A stretch of 64,000 nucleotides of DNA, from assembly GCF_007713685.1 (NCBI RefSeq), contig NZ_VMRJ01000001.1, positions 1,160,129 to 1,224,128 of the forward strand. The letters run 5' to 3'. Source of the stretch: Hymenobacter setariae. GTDB lineage: Bacteria; Bacteroidota; Bacteroidia; Cytophagales; Hymenobacteraceae. The position numbers and the translations under genes were made by a program. Positions 44,836 to 53,081 of this stretch are shown piece after piece. The notes under the pieces were generated by a model. That model saw only the letters and a program-made list of their open reading frames with translations, searched no databases and was not told the origin of the DNA. How positions within the stretch are numbered: the stretch's first letter is position 1; each line of letters starts with the position of its first letter.

Positions 44836-44875
44836 CGGCCGATGCAGTGGCGGCGGGCTTACCCTAGGTCCTTAC

Positions 44876-44911
44876 AAAAACGCGCCGCCCCTGATGAAGG
44901 GAGCGGCGCGC
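44876..44911 (-). terminator. Terminator of the DUF3276 gene
   Basis: CGCGCCGC pairs with GCGGCGCG, with inner CCCT pairing AGGG. On the minus strand a run of T follows (A-run at 44876-44880 on the plus strand). Confidence 0.8.
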
Positions 44912-44962
44912 CGTAATAGGTTCGTTTGTGTGTCGTGTTTTTGTAAGTAGGCAGTCAGTGCG

Positions 44963-45346
44963 TTAGTAGGTAGTCTCGCCGAGGTCGGTGGCGGGCTGCG
45001 GAGGCTGCTGGCCCTCGCGGGGCGGCTGCTCGCCATCGTAGGCCGGGCGTGGGCGGTCGAGCTCGGCCACCTCTTCTTCGGTCAGCAGCTCGTCGCGCAC
45101 GTAGTCCACTGCATCGTGCAGGGCATCAATAAACTTGTTGAAATCTTCTTTATATAGAAAAATTTTGTGTTTCTCGTAGCTAGCCGGTCCGTCGGGGTCA
45201 CTGCCGGGGCGGCGTTTGCTTTCGGTGATGGTGAGGTAGTAGTCTTGGCCGCGCGTAGCTTTTACGTCGAAGAAATAAGTGCGCTTGCCCGCCTTCATGC
45301 GGTGGGAATAAATTTCTTCCTGGTCTCTGGGGTAACGGTCGTCCAC
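44963..45346 (-). CDS. DUF3276 / PUR-alpha-like nucleic-acid-binding protein
   Basis: A 127-residue protein. EEIYSHRMKAGKRTYFFDVKATRGQDYYLTITESKRR and KHKIFLYKEDFNKFIDALHDAVDYV match DUF3276, a Bacteroidota/spirochaete single PUR repeat known to bind nucleic acid. Family members begin just upstream of EEIYS, so the GTG at 45346 is preferred over the internal ATG. The C-terminal 30 residues are Pro/Glu/Gln-rich and disordered. It probably acts as a regulator or RNA-binding protein. Confidence 0.9.
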   Translation of the reverse strand: MDDRYPRDQEEIYSHRMKAGKRTYFFDVKATRGQDYYLTITESKRRPGSDPDGPASYEKHKIFLYKEDFNKFIDALHDAVDYVRDELLTEEEVAELDRPRPAYDGEQPPREGQQPPQPATDLGETTY

Positions 45347-45407
45347 AATTAAAGTGTTGAAAAGAGAAAAAACTTATTTGGAGTGATTAAGTCGCAATAA
45401 TGGTTTA

Positions 45408-45415
45408 CAAATATA
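45408..45415 (-). promoter_or_regulatory. -7 box of the DUF3276 promoter
   Basis: TATATTTG on the minus strand matches TAnnTTTG exactly, 61 nt upstream of the GTG start. Confidence 0.5.
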
Positions 45416-45536
45416 AAGCCAAATTAGCTAGCCTTCCACTCGCCTTAAAAGCACGCGGTGGGGCCGTAACCAAGGGTTTATACCTAAGGTTTCATCTTCA
45501 GAAAGTACTCAGAAGTCGGCACGGCCAGGAATGCAA

Positions 45537-45544
45537 TAGCTTTG
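45537..45544 (+). promoter_or_regulatory. -7 box of the DUF58 gene
   Basis: TAGCTTTG matches TAnnTTTG exactly, 39 nt before the ATG at 45584. It argues against the TTG at 45542 as a start, since that codon lies inside the box. Confidence 0.55.
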
Positions 45545-45583
45545 TATTACTCTCTGGTCAGTAATTATTTCTTTTCTCCGTTT

Positions 45584-46522
45584 ATGCCCGCCCCTGCCCT
45601 TGACCTAGCGGCCATCCGCTCGTTTGAAAACCTAGAGCTACTGGCCCGGCAATTGGTCGATGGCTTTATTACGGGGCTGCACCAGTCGCCCTATCATGGC
45701 TTCTCGGTTGAGTTTTCGGAGCACCGCCTCTACAACCCCGGCGAGAGCACCCGGCACATGGACTGGAAGGTGTTTGCGCGCACCGATAAGCTCTTTGTGA
45801 AGCGCTACGAAGAAGAAACCAACCTACGCGCGCACTTGCTACTCGATGTGAGCCCTAGCATGTACTACCCCGCGCCAGGCTACGACAAGCTTAAATTCAG
45901 CGTGTTGGCCGCCGCGGCCCTCACTACGCTCTTGCAACGCCAGCGCGATGCAGTGGGCCTCGTCACCTTTGGCGAGCAGATAGAGCTGCAAACCCCCGTG
46001 CGCTCGACCACTGCGCACCGCCACACCCTGCTGCTCACGCTGCAGCAGTTGCTGGAGCGGCCCGCGCCAGCCCCCGGCACCCGCCGCCCGGCTGCCACTA
46101 CCGACGTGGCGGGCGTGCTGCACGCCATTGCGCAGCAGATTCCGAAGCGCTCGCTCGTTATCGTGTTTAGCGACATGCTGGGGCGCGGCGCGCAAGAGCA
46201 GGAGGCGGCCCTGGCCGCACTACAGCACCTGCGCCATCAGCACCACGAAGTGCTGCTGTTTCACATCCTAGACCGCGCCACCGAGTCCAGCTTTGACTTT
46301 CAGGACCGGCCCTACATCTTCGAAGACGTCGAAACGGGCGAGGAAGTGCGCCTGCAGCCCTCACAGGTGCGTGAGCAGTATCGCGTGGCCATGCAGCGGT
46401 TTGAGCAAGACCTAGCCCTGCGCTGCGGGCAACTAAAAATAGATTTTGTGCCGGTCGATGTGCGCGAGCCCTTCGCTAAGGTCCTGCACGCCTACCTCGT
46501 CAAGCGCGGTAAAGCGCAGTAA
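45584..46522 (+). CDS. DUF58 domain protein
   Basis: A 312-residue soluble protein from the ATG at 45584. HGFSVEFSEHRLYNPGESTRHMDWKVFARTDKLFVKRYEEETN is the DUF58 signature. It is followed by a von Willebrand A-like fold with a MIDAS-type motif LLLDVSPSMYY and IVFSDMLGRG. DUF58 proteins usually sit beside MoxR AAA ATPases and take part in assembling or activating membrane complexes; no MoxR gene is next door here. The following two small membrane-protein genes run in the same direction. Confidence 0.87.
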   Translation: MPAPALDLAAIRSFENLELLARQLVDGFITGLHQSPYHGFSVEFSEHRLYNPGESTRHMDWKVFARTDKLFVKRYEEETNLRAHLLLDVSPSMYYPAPGYDKLKFSVLAAAALTTLLQRQRDAVGLVTFGEQIELQTPVRSTTAHRHTLLLTLQQLLERPAPAPGTRRPAATTDVAGVLHAIAQQIPKRSLVIVFSDMLGRGAQEQEAALAALQHLRHQHHEVLLFHILDRATESSFDFQDRPYIFEDVETGEEVRLQPSQVREQYRVAMQRFEQDLALRCGQLKIDFVPVDVREPFAKVLHAYLVKRGKAQ

Positions 46523-46531
46523 TTCAATCGC

Positions 46532-46774
46532 ATGTTTGCTACTTATTTTTTCGGAGCCATCTTTCTGATTTTCCTAGATGTCCTGCTGGCCCTGGTTACC
46601 ATGTACATCGCCTACTCGCACGGCCACTCGCGCAGCAAGTGGTTTTTGCTAGGGCTGGTGCTACCGTTTTTCTCTATTTTCATCGCCCTAGGTGTCGCCA
46701 TCCGCGATGAGCAACGGGCTAAGGCGGCCCGCGGTGGCGCGCCCGCGCCCATCCCCGAGCCCGGCGAGTTCTAA
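46532..46774 (+). CDS. Small two-helix membrane protein, unknown
   Basis: An 80-residue protein starting 9 nt after the DUF58 stop, so almost surely co-transcribed. Two hydrophobic segments (YFFGAIFLIFLDVLLALVTMYIAYS and KWFLLGLVLPFFSIFIALGVAI) are followed by a basic then Pro-rich tail. It resembles short inner-membrane proteins with a phospholipase_D nuclease N-terminal-like hairpin. The function is not recognised. Confidence 0.65.
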   Translation: MFATYFFGAIFLIFLDVLLALVTMYIAYSHGHSRSKWFLLGLVLPFFSIFIALGVAIRDEQRAKAARGGAPAPIPEPGEF

Positions 46775-46916
46775 GCGTTTTTTGAGGTTGTTAGAGATTG
46801 GCTGTGAGCGCTTAGCTCGCAACAGCGGGAGGCTGCGTGCTAGCCGCCAACTCAAAAACTGCTAGTTTCGCGGCAGTTTTCAACCGGTCGGGCCGCCCGG
46901 CACTTTCGCTTTTTGT

Positions 46917-47375
46917 ATGTACCAAGTATTGTTGTTTCTGCACTCGTGGGGGCGCTGGTTTGTGTTGGGCACGGGCCTGCTGGCCGTATTTCGGGCCTAC
47001 GGCGGCTGGACGGGCCGCCGGCCCTTTACGAAAGGCGACAATGGTATCACCGCTGCCTTTTCGGGCTTTATGTGGCTGCAAGTCCTTATTGGCCTGGGCC
47101 TTTATTTTGGCCTGAGCCCTTGGGGCCTGAACGCCATGAAGCAGCCCGGCGCTATGAAAGACCCCACGGCCCGCTTCTTCGGCATGGAGCACATTGCGGT
47201 GATGATACTCGCGGCTGTGCTGGCCCAGGTAGGTCGCATTGCCCTCAAAAAGGCGCCTAGCGATACCATTAAGCATAAGAAGGCCTTTATCTACCTAGGT
47301 ATTGCGCTGCTGCTCGTGCTGCTCATGATTCCATGGGGCATTTGGAACCCGCAACGCCCGCTATTCCGCTTTTAA
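46917..47375 (+). CDS. Conserved four-helix membrane protein, unknown
   Basis: A 152-residue inner-membrane protein from the ATG at 46917. It has four hydrophobic helices: VLLFLHSWGRWFVLGTGLLAVF, ITAAFSGFMWLQVLIGLGLYF, MEHIAVMILAAVLAQVGRIAL and AFIYLGIALLLVLLMIPWGIW. Conserved His residues in helix 1 (LHSWGR) and helix 3 (MEHIAV) could bind haem, and similar Bacteroidota proteins are sometimes labelled cytochrome B, but no definite haem motif supports that. It ends at a strong terminator. Confidence 0.7.
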   Translation: MYQVLLFLHSWGRWFVLGTGLLAVFRAYGGWTGRRPFTKGDNGITAAFSGFMWLQVLIGLGLYFGLSPWGLNAMKQPGAMKDPTARFFGMEHIAVMILAAVLAQVGRIALKKAPSDTIKHKKAFIYLGIALLLVLLMIPWGIWNPQRPLFRF

Positions 47376-47440
47376 CCGCAGCTGAAGCGGATATAATAGA
47401 TAGCGCAGAAGCGCAGGCCGACCGGCGTAATGTGTTCAAT

Positions 47441-47472
47441 AAAAAAGGCTACCCTTACTGGGCAGCCTTTTT
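47441..47472 (+). terminator. Rho-independent terminator
   Basis: AAAAAGGCT-A-CCC, a short TTACT loop and GGG-C-AGCCTTTTT form a strong stem with flanking A and T tracts. Confidence 0.88.
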
Positions 47473-47543
47473 ATTTTCAGCTAGTTAGGTTGCCGGAGAC
47501 AAGCCCATTTGCACTATTTATTACATCCAGCTTCAGTTGCGGT

Positions 47544-48305
47544 TTAGATGGACTGCCCGCCCGATGCTTCTAAGCGCTGCGCCGTAATCCAGCGGGCCTC
47601 ATCGGTGCAGAGGAAGGCCACTACCGGGCCGATGTCATCGGCCAGGCCCACGCGACCTAGGGCTGTGAGCGCCACAATGTGGTCTTGTAGTTCCTGGTTG
47701 TCGCGCACACGGCCGCCGCCAAAGTCGGTGGCAATGGCGCCTGGCGCTACGATATTGACGGTAATGCCGCGGGCACCTAGCTCCTTGGCTTGGTACTTCG
47801 TCAGCGTTTCCATGGCCGTTTTCATACTGGCGTAGGTCGAGGAGCCGGGATAGATAATGCGCGTCAAGCCCGACGAGATGTTGACGATGCGGCCACCGTC
47901 GTTGAGCAGCGGCAGTGCCTGCTGCGTCAAGAAGAATGGCCCTTTGAAGTGAATGTTCATCACTTGGTCAAACTGTTCCTCCGTCGTTTCGGCAAAGGGC
48001 GCATAGTGCCCCGTGCCGGCATTATTGATGAGAAAGTCAAACCGGTCGGCATCAAACGTGGCGCGCAGTGCAGTTCGCACCTGCTCGAAGAAAGCGCCGA
48101 AGGTGCTGACGTTGGAGGCATCAAGCTGCAAGGCTACGGCAGTTTGCCCTAGGGCACCAATTTCGGCTACTACGCCTTCGGCCTCAGCCTGCTGGGTATG
48201 GTAGGTCAAGATAACATCAATGCCTTTTTTGGCTAGGTTCAGGGCCATGCTCTTGCCTAGGCCACGGCTACCACCGGTCACTAAGGCTATTTTGGAAGTG
48301 CTCAT
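47544..48305 (-). CDS. SDR-family oxidoreductase
   Basis: A 253-residue classical short-chain dehydrogenase. The cofactor loop is ALVTGGSRGLGKSMAL. NNAG is at DFLINNAGTGHY, the catalytic Ser is in NISSGLTR, and YASMK is the Tyr-x3-Lys pair. The C-terminus AFLCTDEARWITAQRLEASGGQSI is standard for NADP-dependent 3-oxoacyl-ACP-reductase-like SDRs. The substrate is unknown. It lies next to a co-oriented AraC-type regulator gene. Confidence 0.88.
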   Translation of the reverse strand: MSTSKIALVTGGSRGLGKSMALNLAKKGIDVILTYHTQQAEAEGVVAEIGALGQTAVALQLDASNVSTFGAFFEQVRTALRATFDADRFDFLINNAGTGHYAPFAETTEEQFDQVMNIHFKGPFFLTQQALPLLNDGGRIVNISSGLTRIIYPGSSTYASMKTAMETLTKYQAKELGARGITVNIVAPGAIATDFGGGRVRDNQELQDHIVALTALGRVGLADDIGPVVAFLCTDEARWITAQRLEASGGQSI

Positions 48306-48385
48306 TTTCAGAGTTGATTAAGGTGAAATGACGCTGCAAAGGTCCAGGCGCCAGTTGGCTAGCGTATGGTGAGTAGTACAGTTTC

Positions 48386-48805
48386 TTAGGGTAGGCTTTC
48401 TACTTCTGCTACCTCGAGTTGCTCGGCGCGCACCTGCTCGCGGTACTGCTTGGGTGTGCAGCCGCCAAAGCGCTTGAAGAATTTGGTAAAATTGGCCGGG
48501 TCGTAGGTGAGCGTGGCCGCCACGGCTGCCACGGGCTGGTCGGTATCGCGGAGTAGCTGCTGCGCCACGGCCAGAATACGCAGCTGATAATCGTGGCAGG
48601 GCGAATGACCAGTTGCGAGCTTAATCGTGTTGCTCAAGTGCGTAGGATGAATGCACAGTACACCGGCAAAATCACGAATTTCAAACATCTCGGTGGCGCG
48701 GCCCGACACCAGGTCAGCTAGGTGCCGGTCAATCTCGCGCAGATAGTCGGCGTATATCTCGTGCTGGCGGGCCAGTAGCTTCTTAGGAATGGGCGTTGTG
48801 GGCAT
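48386..48805 (-). CDS. AraC-type helix-turn-helix regulator, short form
   Basis: A 139-residue protein from the ATG at 48805. Only the AraC DNA-binding domain and a short N-terminal helix are present: FEIRDFAGVLCIHPTHLSNTIKLATGHSP is the first HTH and PVAAVAATLTYDPANFTKFFKRFGGCTPKQYREQ the second. There is no sensor domain, so it is a stand-alone DNA-binding form. It lies 80 bp upstream of the SDR gene, same strand, and probably controls it. Confidence 0.85.
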   Translation of the reverse strand: MPTTPIPKKLLARQHEIYADYLREIDRHLADLVSGRATEMFEIRDFAGVLCIHPTHLSNTIKLATGHSPCHDYQLRILAVAQQLLRDTDQPVAAVAATLTYDPANFTKFFKRFGGCTPKQYREQVRAEQLEVAEVESLP

Positions 48806-48924
48806 ACAAAGGCGATAAGTGGGCCGCAGAATATTGTTTGGCAGGCGAGGATAAAGTAGACGCAGCACGAGCTGGTTTATTTTTAGCTACTCAAGCCACC
48901 AAACGCCACGTAGCGCCCTGCCCT

Positions 48925-49488
48925 ATGCCGACCGACTTCCTTTCCAGCGCCCACAAGCAATTTGCCTACTACCAGTTGCTCGGCGAGCAGGCGATGGCGC
49001 AAATCCCCGACGATAAGTTATTCTGGCAGCCCAACGCGGCCAGCAATAGCATCGCGACCATTGTGAAGCACTTGTGGGGCAATATGCTATCGCGCTGGAC
49101 CGATTTTCTCACCACCGACGGCGAGAAGCCTTGGCGCGCCCGCGAAGCCGAGTTCGACAACGACCTCGCTACCCGCGCCGAAGTACTCGCCAAGTGGCAA
49201 GAAGGCTGGCAATGCCTCTTTGCCGCCCTAGGGGCCCTTACCCCCGCCGACCTCGACCGCACCATCTACATCCGCAACCAAGGCCACTCTGTGCTGGAGG
49301 CTATCAATCGTCAGTTGGCGCACTATCCTTACCACGTCGGCCAAATCGTATTCATAGCCCGGCTTGTGGCCGACGGGGCGTGGCAGTCGCTGTCCATTCC
49401 GCGGGGCAATTCGGCGGCTTATAACGCGGAGAAGTTTGCGCAGCCACCGCATCAGGCACACTTCACGGATGAACGGCTGAAGAAGTAA
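48925..49488 (+). CDS. DUF1572 / DinB-like metalloenzyme
   Basis: A 187-residue soluble four-helix protein from the ATG at 48925 (MPTDFLSSAHKQFAYYQLLGEQAM). Motifs FWQPNAASNSIATIVKHLWGNMLSRWTDFL (metal His in KHLWGN) and ALEAINRQLAHYPYHVGQIVFIAR-like HYPYHVGQI (two His) match the DinB-superfamily DUF1572 group. DinB-fold proteins bind a divalent metal and include thiol-S-transferases that use bacillithiol or mycothiol. The exact role is undetermined. It is divergent from the AraC gene. Confidence 0.85.
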   Translation: MPTDFLSSAHKQFAYYQLLGEQAMAQIPDDKLFWQPNAASNSIATIVKHLWGNMLSRWTDFLTTDGEKPWRAREAEFDNDLATRAEVLAKWQEGWQCLFAALGALTPADLDRTIYIRNQGHSVLEAINRQLAHYPYHVGQIVFIARLVADGAWQSLSIPRGNSAAYNAEKFAQPPHQAHFTDERLKK

Positions 49489-49943
49489 GTTGCGCTACCC
49501 TATCATACGATTGATTAGTGTCATACCTGCCTTCTGTAAGCAGCCAGTACTGCTTCTTTGGTAGCCAAGGTGAAGCTGCCTGTGAGGCGTAGTACGTCCG
49601 CGGCTTGCGGCCCCACCTAGGGAGGTGCACTCATGCCTTTTCCACTCAAAACATTGTGGAAAGAGAGCACAGTGAGGTAGGTGTGCAGACGACAGCCAGT
49701 AGCCGGTGATGGCCTGAGTAGTGGCTCTTTCCTAGCAGTACGCAGCAGTATTCTGGTCCACTTCAACGAGCAAATGACCTGCGCTACTAAGCAGAACGGC
49801 TAGCATCTACTCATTACCCTTTACTATTTTTCTTACAGACAGTTACCCTTTAAATAAATTAGCTTAAATTATTTAATTTTAATATTAAATTACATTTATA
49901 TTTAAGGGCAATTTCGCACACTTACTCTCACCAACCCCACCCC
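49489..49943. other. 455-bp gene-free region
   Basis: No coding frame looks real. The last 110 bp (about 49835-49910) are extremely A/T-rich against a GC-rich genome, and include TATATTTA at 49897-49904, one base from the -7 consensus for the following lipoprotein gene. GTTACCCTTTA-like sequence occurs twice (near 49816 and 49844). Confidence 0.55.
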
Positions 49944-50906
49944 ATGAAACGCCTGCTTACTCTTTGCCAACCCGTTCTGCTCTTGGCCACACTATTGCTT
50001 GGCTGCTCCAAACAAAATAGCGTCACACCTACCTCCAATACCACTGAGAAAGCAGGTGAAAATGTAAGCATGGGAGCCAATTTTAAAATAGGCACATTGG
50101 CTGCCCCTACTATCACCTGCGGCGAGGCCACGCAAGCCTCCATCAATATAGTGGTGACGGCGGGCGCCAGTGGCGCCCCAGCTGGTTTTTCGGTACAGTG
50201 GATGACTGCCGCAGACTTCGCGGCAAATAATAACACATGGTACGCTTCCGAAGACACCCGTTTATGCAAAGCCTCTTTTTCGGGCAATGCCAATTTATCG
50301 CGCTACAATTTGCTAGCCAATGAATCCGTAACGGTTAACATAGGCGAATTTCAATTTGATAATGGGGCATCGACTACTTGCCCCGACGCCTTACCCTGCG
50401 GCACGGCCTACGTGTTTCGGGCCTTTGCGCACGCTAACAGCAGCTTTCAGCGCAGTGCTTTCACACCTGACCTGGCCTGCTCGACACTAGCCTGCACAAG
50501 TGCCAGCGGCTGCACCTACACGCAGGGCTACTGGAAAACTCACGGCCCTCTGCCAACCGGCAATAACGCCTACGTGTGGCCGCAAAGCGTAAAAGACAAT
50601 GGCTTGACCCTTGGCTCGGTCACCTACACCGCCGACCAGTTGCTAATCATTCTGACCAATCCATCCAGCGGCGGCAACGGCCTAGTTGCCATGGCGCACC
50701 AGCTTATCGCGGCTAAGTTGAACATCGCCAACGGCTCCGATGCTACCGCAATAGCTGCTAGCCTGACTGCAGCCGACGAGTTGATAGGAACCCTAGTCAT
50801 TCCACCAGTGGGCAGCGGCGCCCTCAAGTCTAGCGCTACCAGCGACCTGACTACCAGCCTAGCGAACTACAATGAAGGCAAAACCGGCCCTGGCCACTGT
50901 GAATAG
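49944..50906 (+). CDS. Lipoprotein with TQGYWKTH motif
   Basis: A 320-residue secreted lipoprotein (MKRLLTLCQPVLLLATLLLGC, lipobox Cys21). After a low-complexity linker, residues about 45-170 form an Ig/fibronectin-like beta region with paired cysteines (ITCGEA, RLCKA, CPDALPCGTAYVFRAFA). GCTYTQGYWKTHGPLPTG follows near residue 190, a short motif seen in many uncharacterised secreted Bacteroidota proteins. The C-terminal part has ITLGSVTYTADQLLIIL-like segments and repeats of Ala/Asn. It is probably surface-exposed. The upstream DNA is A/T-rich, unlike its neighbours. Confidence 0.75.
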   Translation: MKRLLTLCQPVLLLATLLLGCSKQNSVTPTSNTTEKAGENVSMGANFKIGTLAAPTITCGEATQASINIVVTAGASGAPAGFSVQWMTAADFAANNNTWYASEDTRLCKASFSGNANLSRYNLLANESVTVNIGEFQFDNGASTTCPDALPCGTAYVFRAFAHANSSFQRSAFTPDLACSTLACTSASGCTYTQGYWKTHGPLPTGNNAYVWPQSVKDNGLTLGSVTYTADQLLIILTNPSSGGNGLVAMAHQLIAAKLNIANGSDATAIAASLTAADELIGTLVIPPVGSGALKSSATSDLTTSLANYNEGKTGPGHCE

Positions 50907-50958
50907 CCATCTTTTTCCGACCCATTAGTGAGCCACTTGTGCTCGCCCTGTACCCCAC

Positions 50959-50989
50959 AAAGCCCTATTGCTAGTAGCGATAGGGCTTT
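50959..50989 (+). terminator. Rho-independent terminator
   Basis: AAAGCCCTAT pairs with ATAGGGCTTT around an 11-nt loop, 50 nt after the lipoprotein stop. Confidence 0.8.
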
Positions 50990-51054
50990 GTTATATGTGC
51001 TACCCAAATCAATTCACTAAGCTCAACTCAGTTTGATTCTCGTAACTTCGCAGC

Positions 51055-51957
51055 ATGTCGAAAACGCAAACTCTAGAGGATTTCTACCGCACCAAGATTG
51101 ACTATCTGCCCGAGAACCTGCGGCAGGATATTGGGCACTTCAATGTGTTTCGGCTCGATGACTATGTAGGCCCGAAGGCACATACGATGCCATACAGCCG
51201 CAAGGATTTTTATAAAATCACGCTGGTATCGGGTAACAGCAATTACAATTTTGCTGACAAGACGATAGAGCTGCGTGGCAACGCACTATTTTTTGCCAAC
51301 CCCTTGGTTCCCTACAACTGGGAGCCGCTGGATGACGACCAGTCGGGCATTTTCTGCATTTTCACGGAGGCCTTTTTGCAGCGGCAGTTGGGCTTGGTAG
51401 CGCAGGATTTGCCGATGTTCAAGCCGGGCGGGCAGCCCGTATATATGCTGAGCGACGAGCAACTGGCGGCGATGCGCCTTCTGTTCGATAAGATGATAGT
51501 AGAGCTCAATTCAGACTACGCATATAAGTACGACCTACTACGCAACTATGTCTTTGAGCTAATACACAGCGCCCTAAAGCTACAGCCAGCCACCACACTC
51601 TACCACGACAGCAGCGCGGCCACGCGCATTGCGTCGCTGTTCACGGAGCTGCTCGAGCGCCAATTTCCGATAGAGTCGCCGGGACAGCGGGTGCGGCTGC
51701 GCAGCGCCGAATCGTTTGCGGGGCAACTGGCGGTGCATGTTAACCACCTCAACCGGGCGCTGAAGGAAGTAACCGGCAAAACCACAACCCAACTCATTGC
51801 CAGCCGCCTCACGCAAGAGGCCCATGCCTTGCTCAAGCACACGCCCTGGAACGTGGCCGAAATCAGCTACTGCTTGGGTTTCGAGGAGCCAGCACACTTC
51901 AGCAATTTTTTTCGCAAGCAAACCGGCGTTGCACCCTCCACAATGCGAGTTGTTTGA
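51055..51957 (+). CDS. AraC-family transcriptional regulator
   Basis: A 300-residue regulator. Residues 1-170 form a cupin-like sensor (YSRKDFYKITLVSGNSNYNFADKTIELRGNALFFANPLVPYNWEP). The C-terminal 100 residues hold two HTHs (SFAGQLAVHVNHLNRALKEVTGKTTTQLIASRL and HTPWNVAEISYCLGFEEPAHFSNFFRKQTGVAPS). It lies 82 bp upstream of two tandem SDR genes on the same strand and is the obvious candidate to control them. Confidence 0.92.
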   Translation: MSKTQTLEDFYRTKIDYLPENLRQDIGHFNVFRLDDYVGPKAHTMPYSRKDFYKITLVSGNSNYNFADKTIELRGNALFFANPLVPYNWEPLDDDQSGIFCIFTEAFLQRQLGLVAQDLPMFKPGGQPVYMLSDEQLAAMRLLFDKMIVELNSDYAYKYDLLRNYVFELIHSALKLQPATTLYHDSSAATRIASLFTELLERQFPIESPGQRVRLRSAESFAGQLAVHVNHLNRALKEVTGKTTTQLIASRLTQEAHALLKHTPWNVAEISYCLGFEEPAHFSNFFRKQTGVAPSTMRVV

Positions 51958-52039
51958 TTTTTGCAAGTAATGGTTTGAACCGGGTAAGCTACTAGGCTAG
52001 GCGCTCCGCTTGTTTTGCAATGTCAAAAACGCAAAACGT

Positions 52040-52879
52040 ATGAGCACTCCCAAAACCTGGTTCGTGACCGGTGCCTCACAGGGCCTGGGCCTAGCCTTAG
52101 TAAAACGGCTGCTGCGCGAAGGCCATCAAGTGGCTGCTACTTCGCGCAATGCCGAAACCCTTGCCCAAGCTGTAGGCATTACCTCGAACGCCTTTTTACC
52201 ACTGCAAGTAGACCTAGGCAGCGATGTCAGCGTTCAGGCCGCTATCGCGCAAGCCATCAGCGCTTTCGGCCGCCTCGATGTAGTAATAAATAACGCTGGC
52301 TACGGCATCGGCGGCAGCATCGAGGAGTTGACCGACGCCGAAACGCGCCAAGCCTTCGACGTCAATGTCTTCGGCACCCTGAATGTAGTGCGGCACGCGC
52401 TGCCACAGCTGCGCCAGCAAGGCGCGGGGCACATTATTAATATCTCATCTATCGCGGCGCTGGCCGGCGCTACCGGCTGGGCCGTGTACTCGGCTACGAA
52501 GGCTGCCGTGAGCGCCTTCACCGAGATACTAGCGCAGGATGTGGCCAGCTTCGGCATCAAGGCGACGGTGGTAGAGCCCGGTGGGTTTCGCACCAACTTC
52601 CTCACCGCCGAATCGCTGGCCCTACCGCAGCAGCCCATCGCAGCCTACGAAGACATCCGCGCCTCGCACGCCCGCTACCTCCAGCTCAACGGCAACCAGG
52701 GCGGCGACCCCGAAAAAGCGGCCGCCGCCATCATCCAGATTACTACCGAAGCCAACCCGCCCCTGCACCTGTTGCTGGGCCGCGATGCCTACAACCGCGC
52801 CACCAACAAGCTCGAAGCGCTTGAGCAAAATTTCCAAGCTTGGCAGGACCTAACTCTCTCAACCGGGTTCACTGAATAG
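52040..52879 (+). CDS. SDR-family oxidoreductase (tandem copy A)
   Basis: A 279-residue short-chain dehydrogenase from the ATG at 52040; the upstream TTG at 52010 is rejected because MSTPKTWFVTGASQGLG is the normal N-terminus. The catalytic segments are INNAGYGIGGSIEELTD, NISSIAALAG and YSATKAAVSAF. VEPGGFRTNFLTAESLALPQ and the C-terminal helix KLEALEQNFQAWQDL place it with the next gene in the same subgroup of Bacteroidota SDRs. The substrate is unknown. Confidence 0.9.
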   Translation: MSTPKTWFVTGASQGLGLALVKRLLREGHQVAATSRNAETLAQAVGITSNAFLPLQVDLGSDVSVQAAIAQAISAFGRLDVVINNAGYGIGGSIEELTDAETRQAFDVNVFGTLNVVRHALPQLRQQGAGHIINISSIAALAGATGWAVYSATKAAVSAFTEILAQDVASFGIKATVVEPGGFRTNFLTAESLALPQQPIAAYEDIRASHARYLQLNGNQGGDPEKAAAAIIQITTEANPPLHLLLGRDAYNRATNKLEALEQNFQAWQDLTLSTGFTE

Positions 52880-53081
52880 CAGAAATCCGGGGCGGAGAGC
52901 GTTGATATACCAATTGATGTTACCAGAATATAATTTTTGGCGTGCAACTACGGTATAGCAACTGTCATCTCGTCTATAAGAGCAGTAGTCATTCATGCTT
53001 TCATCCCCGCCCCCATGCTGTACCTATTTGGCCGCCTCGCTTTAAGCGACTCCCTTTCTTACCACGAAGATTTCAACTACG

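Noticed and set aside
45542..45583. Upstream TTG start for the DUF58 gene
   Set aside because: The codon lies inside the exact -7 box at 45537-45544; the ATG at 45584 fits the family.
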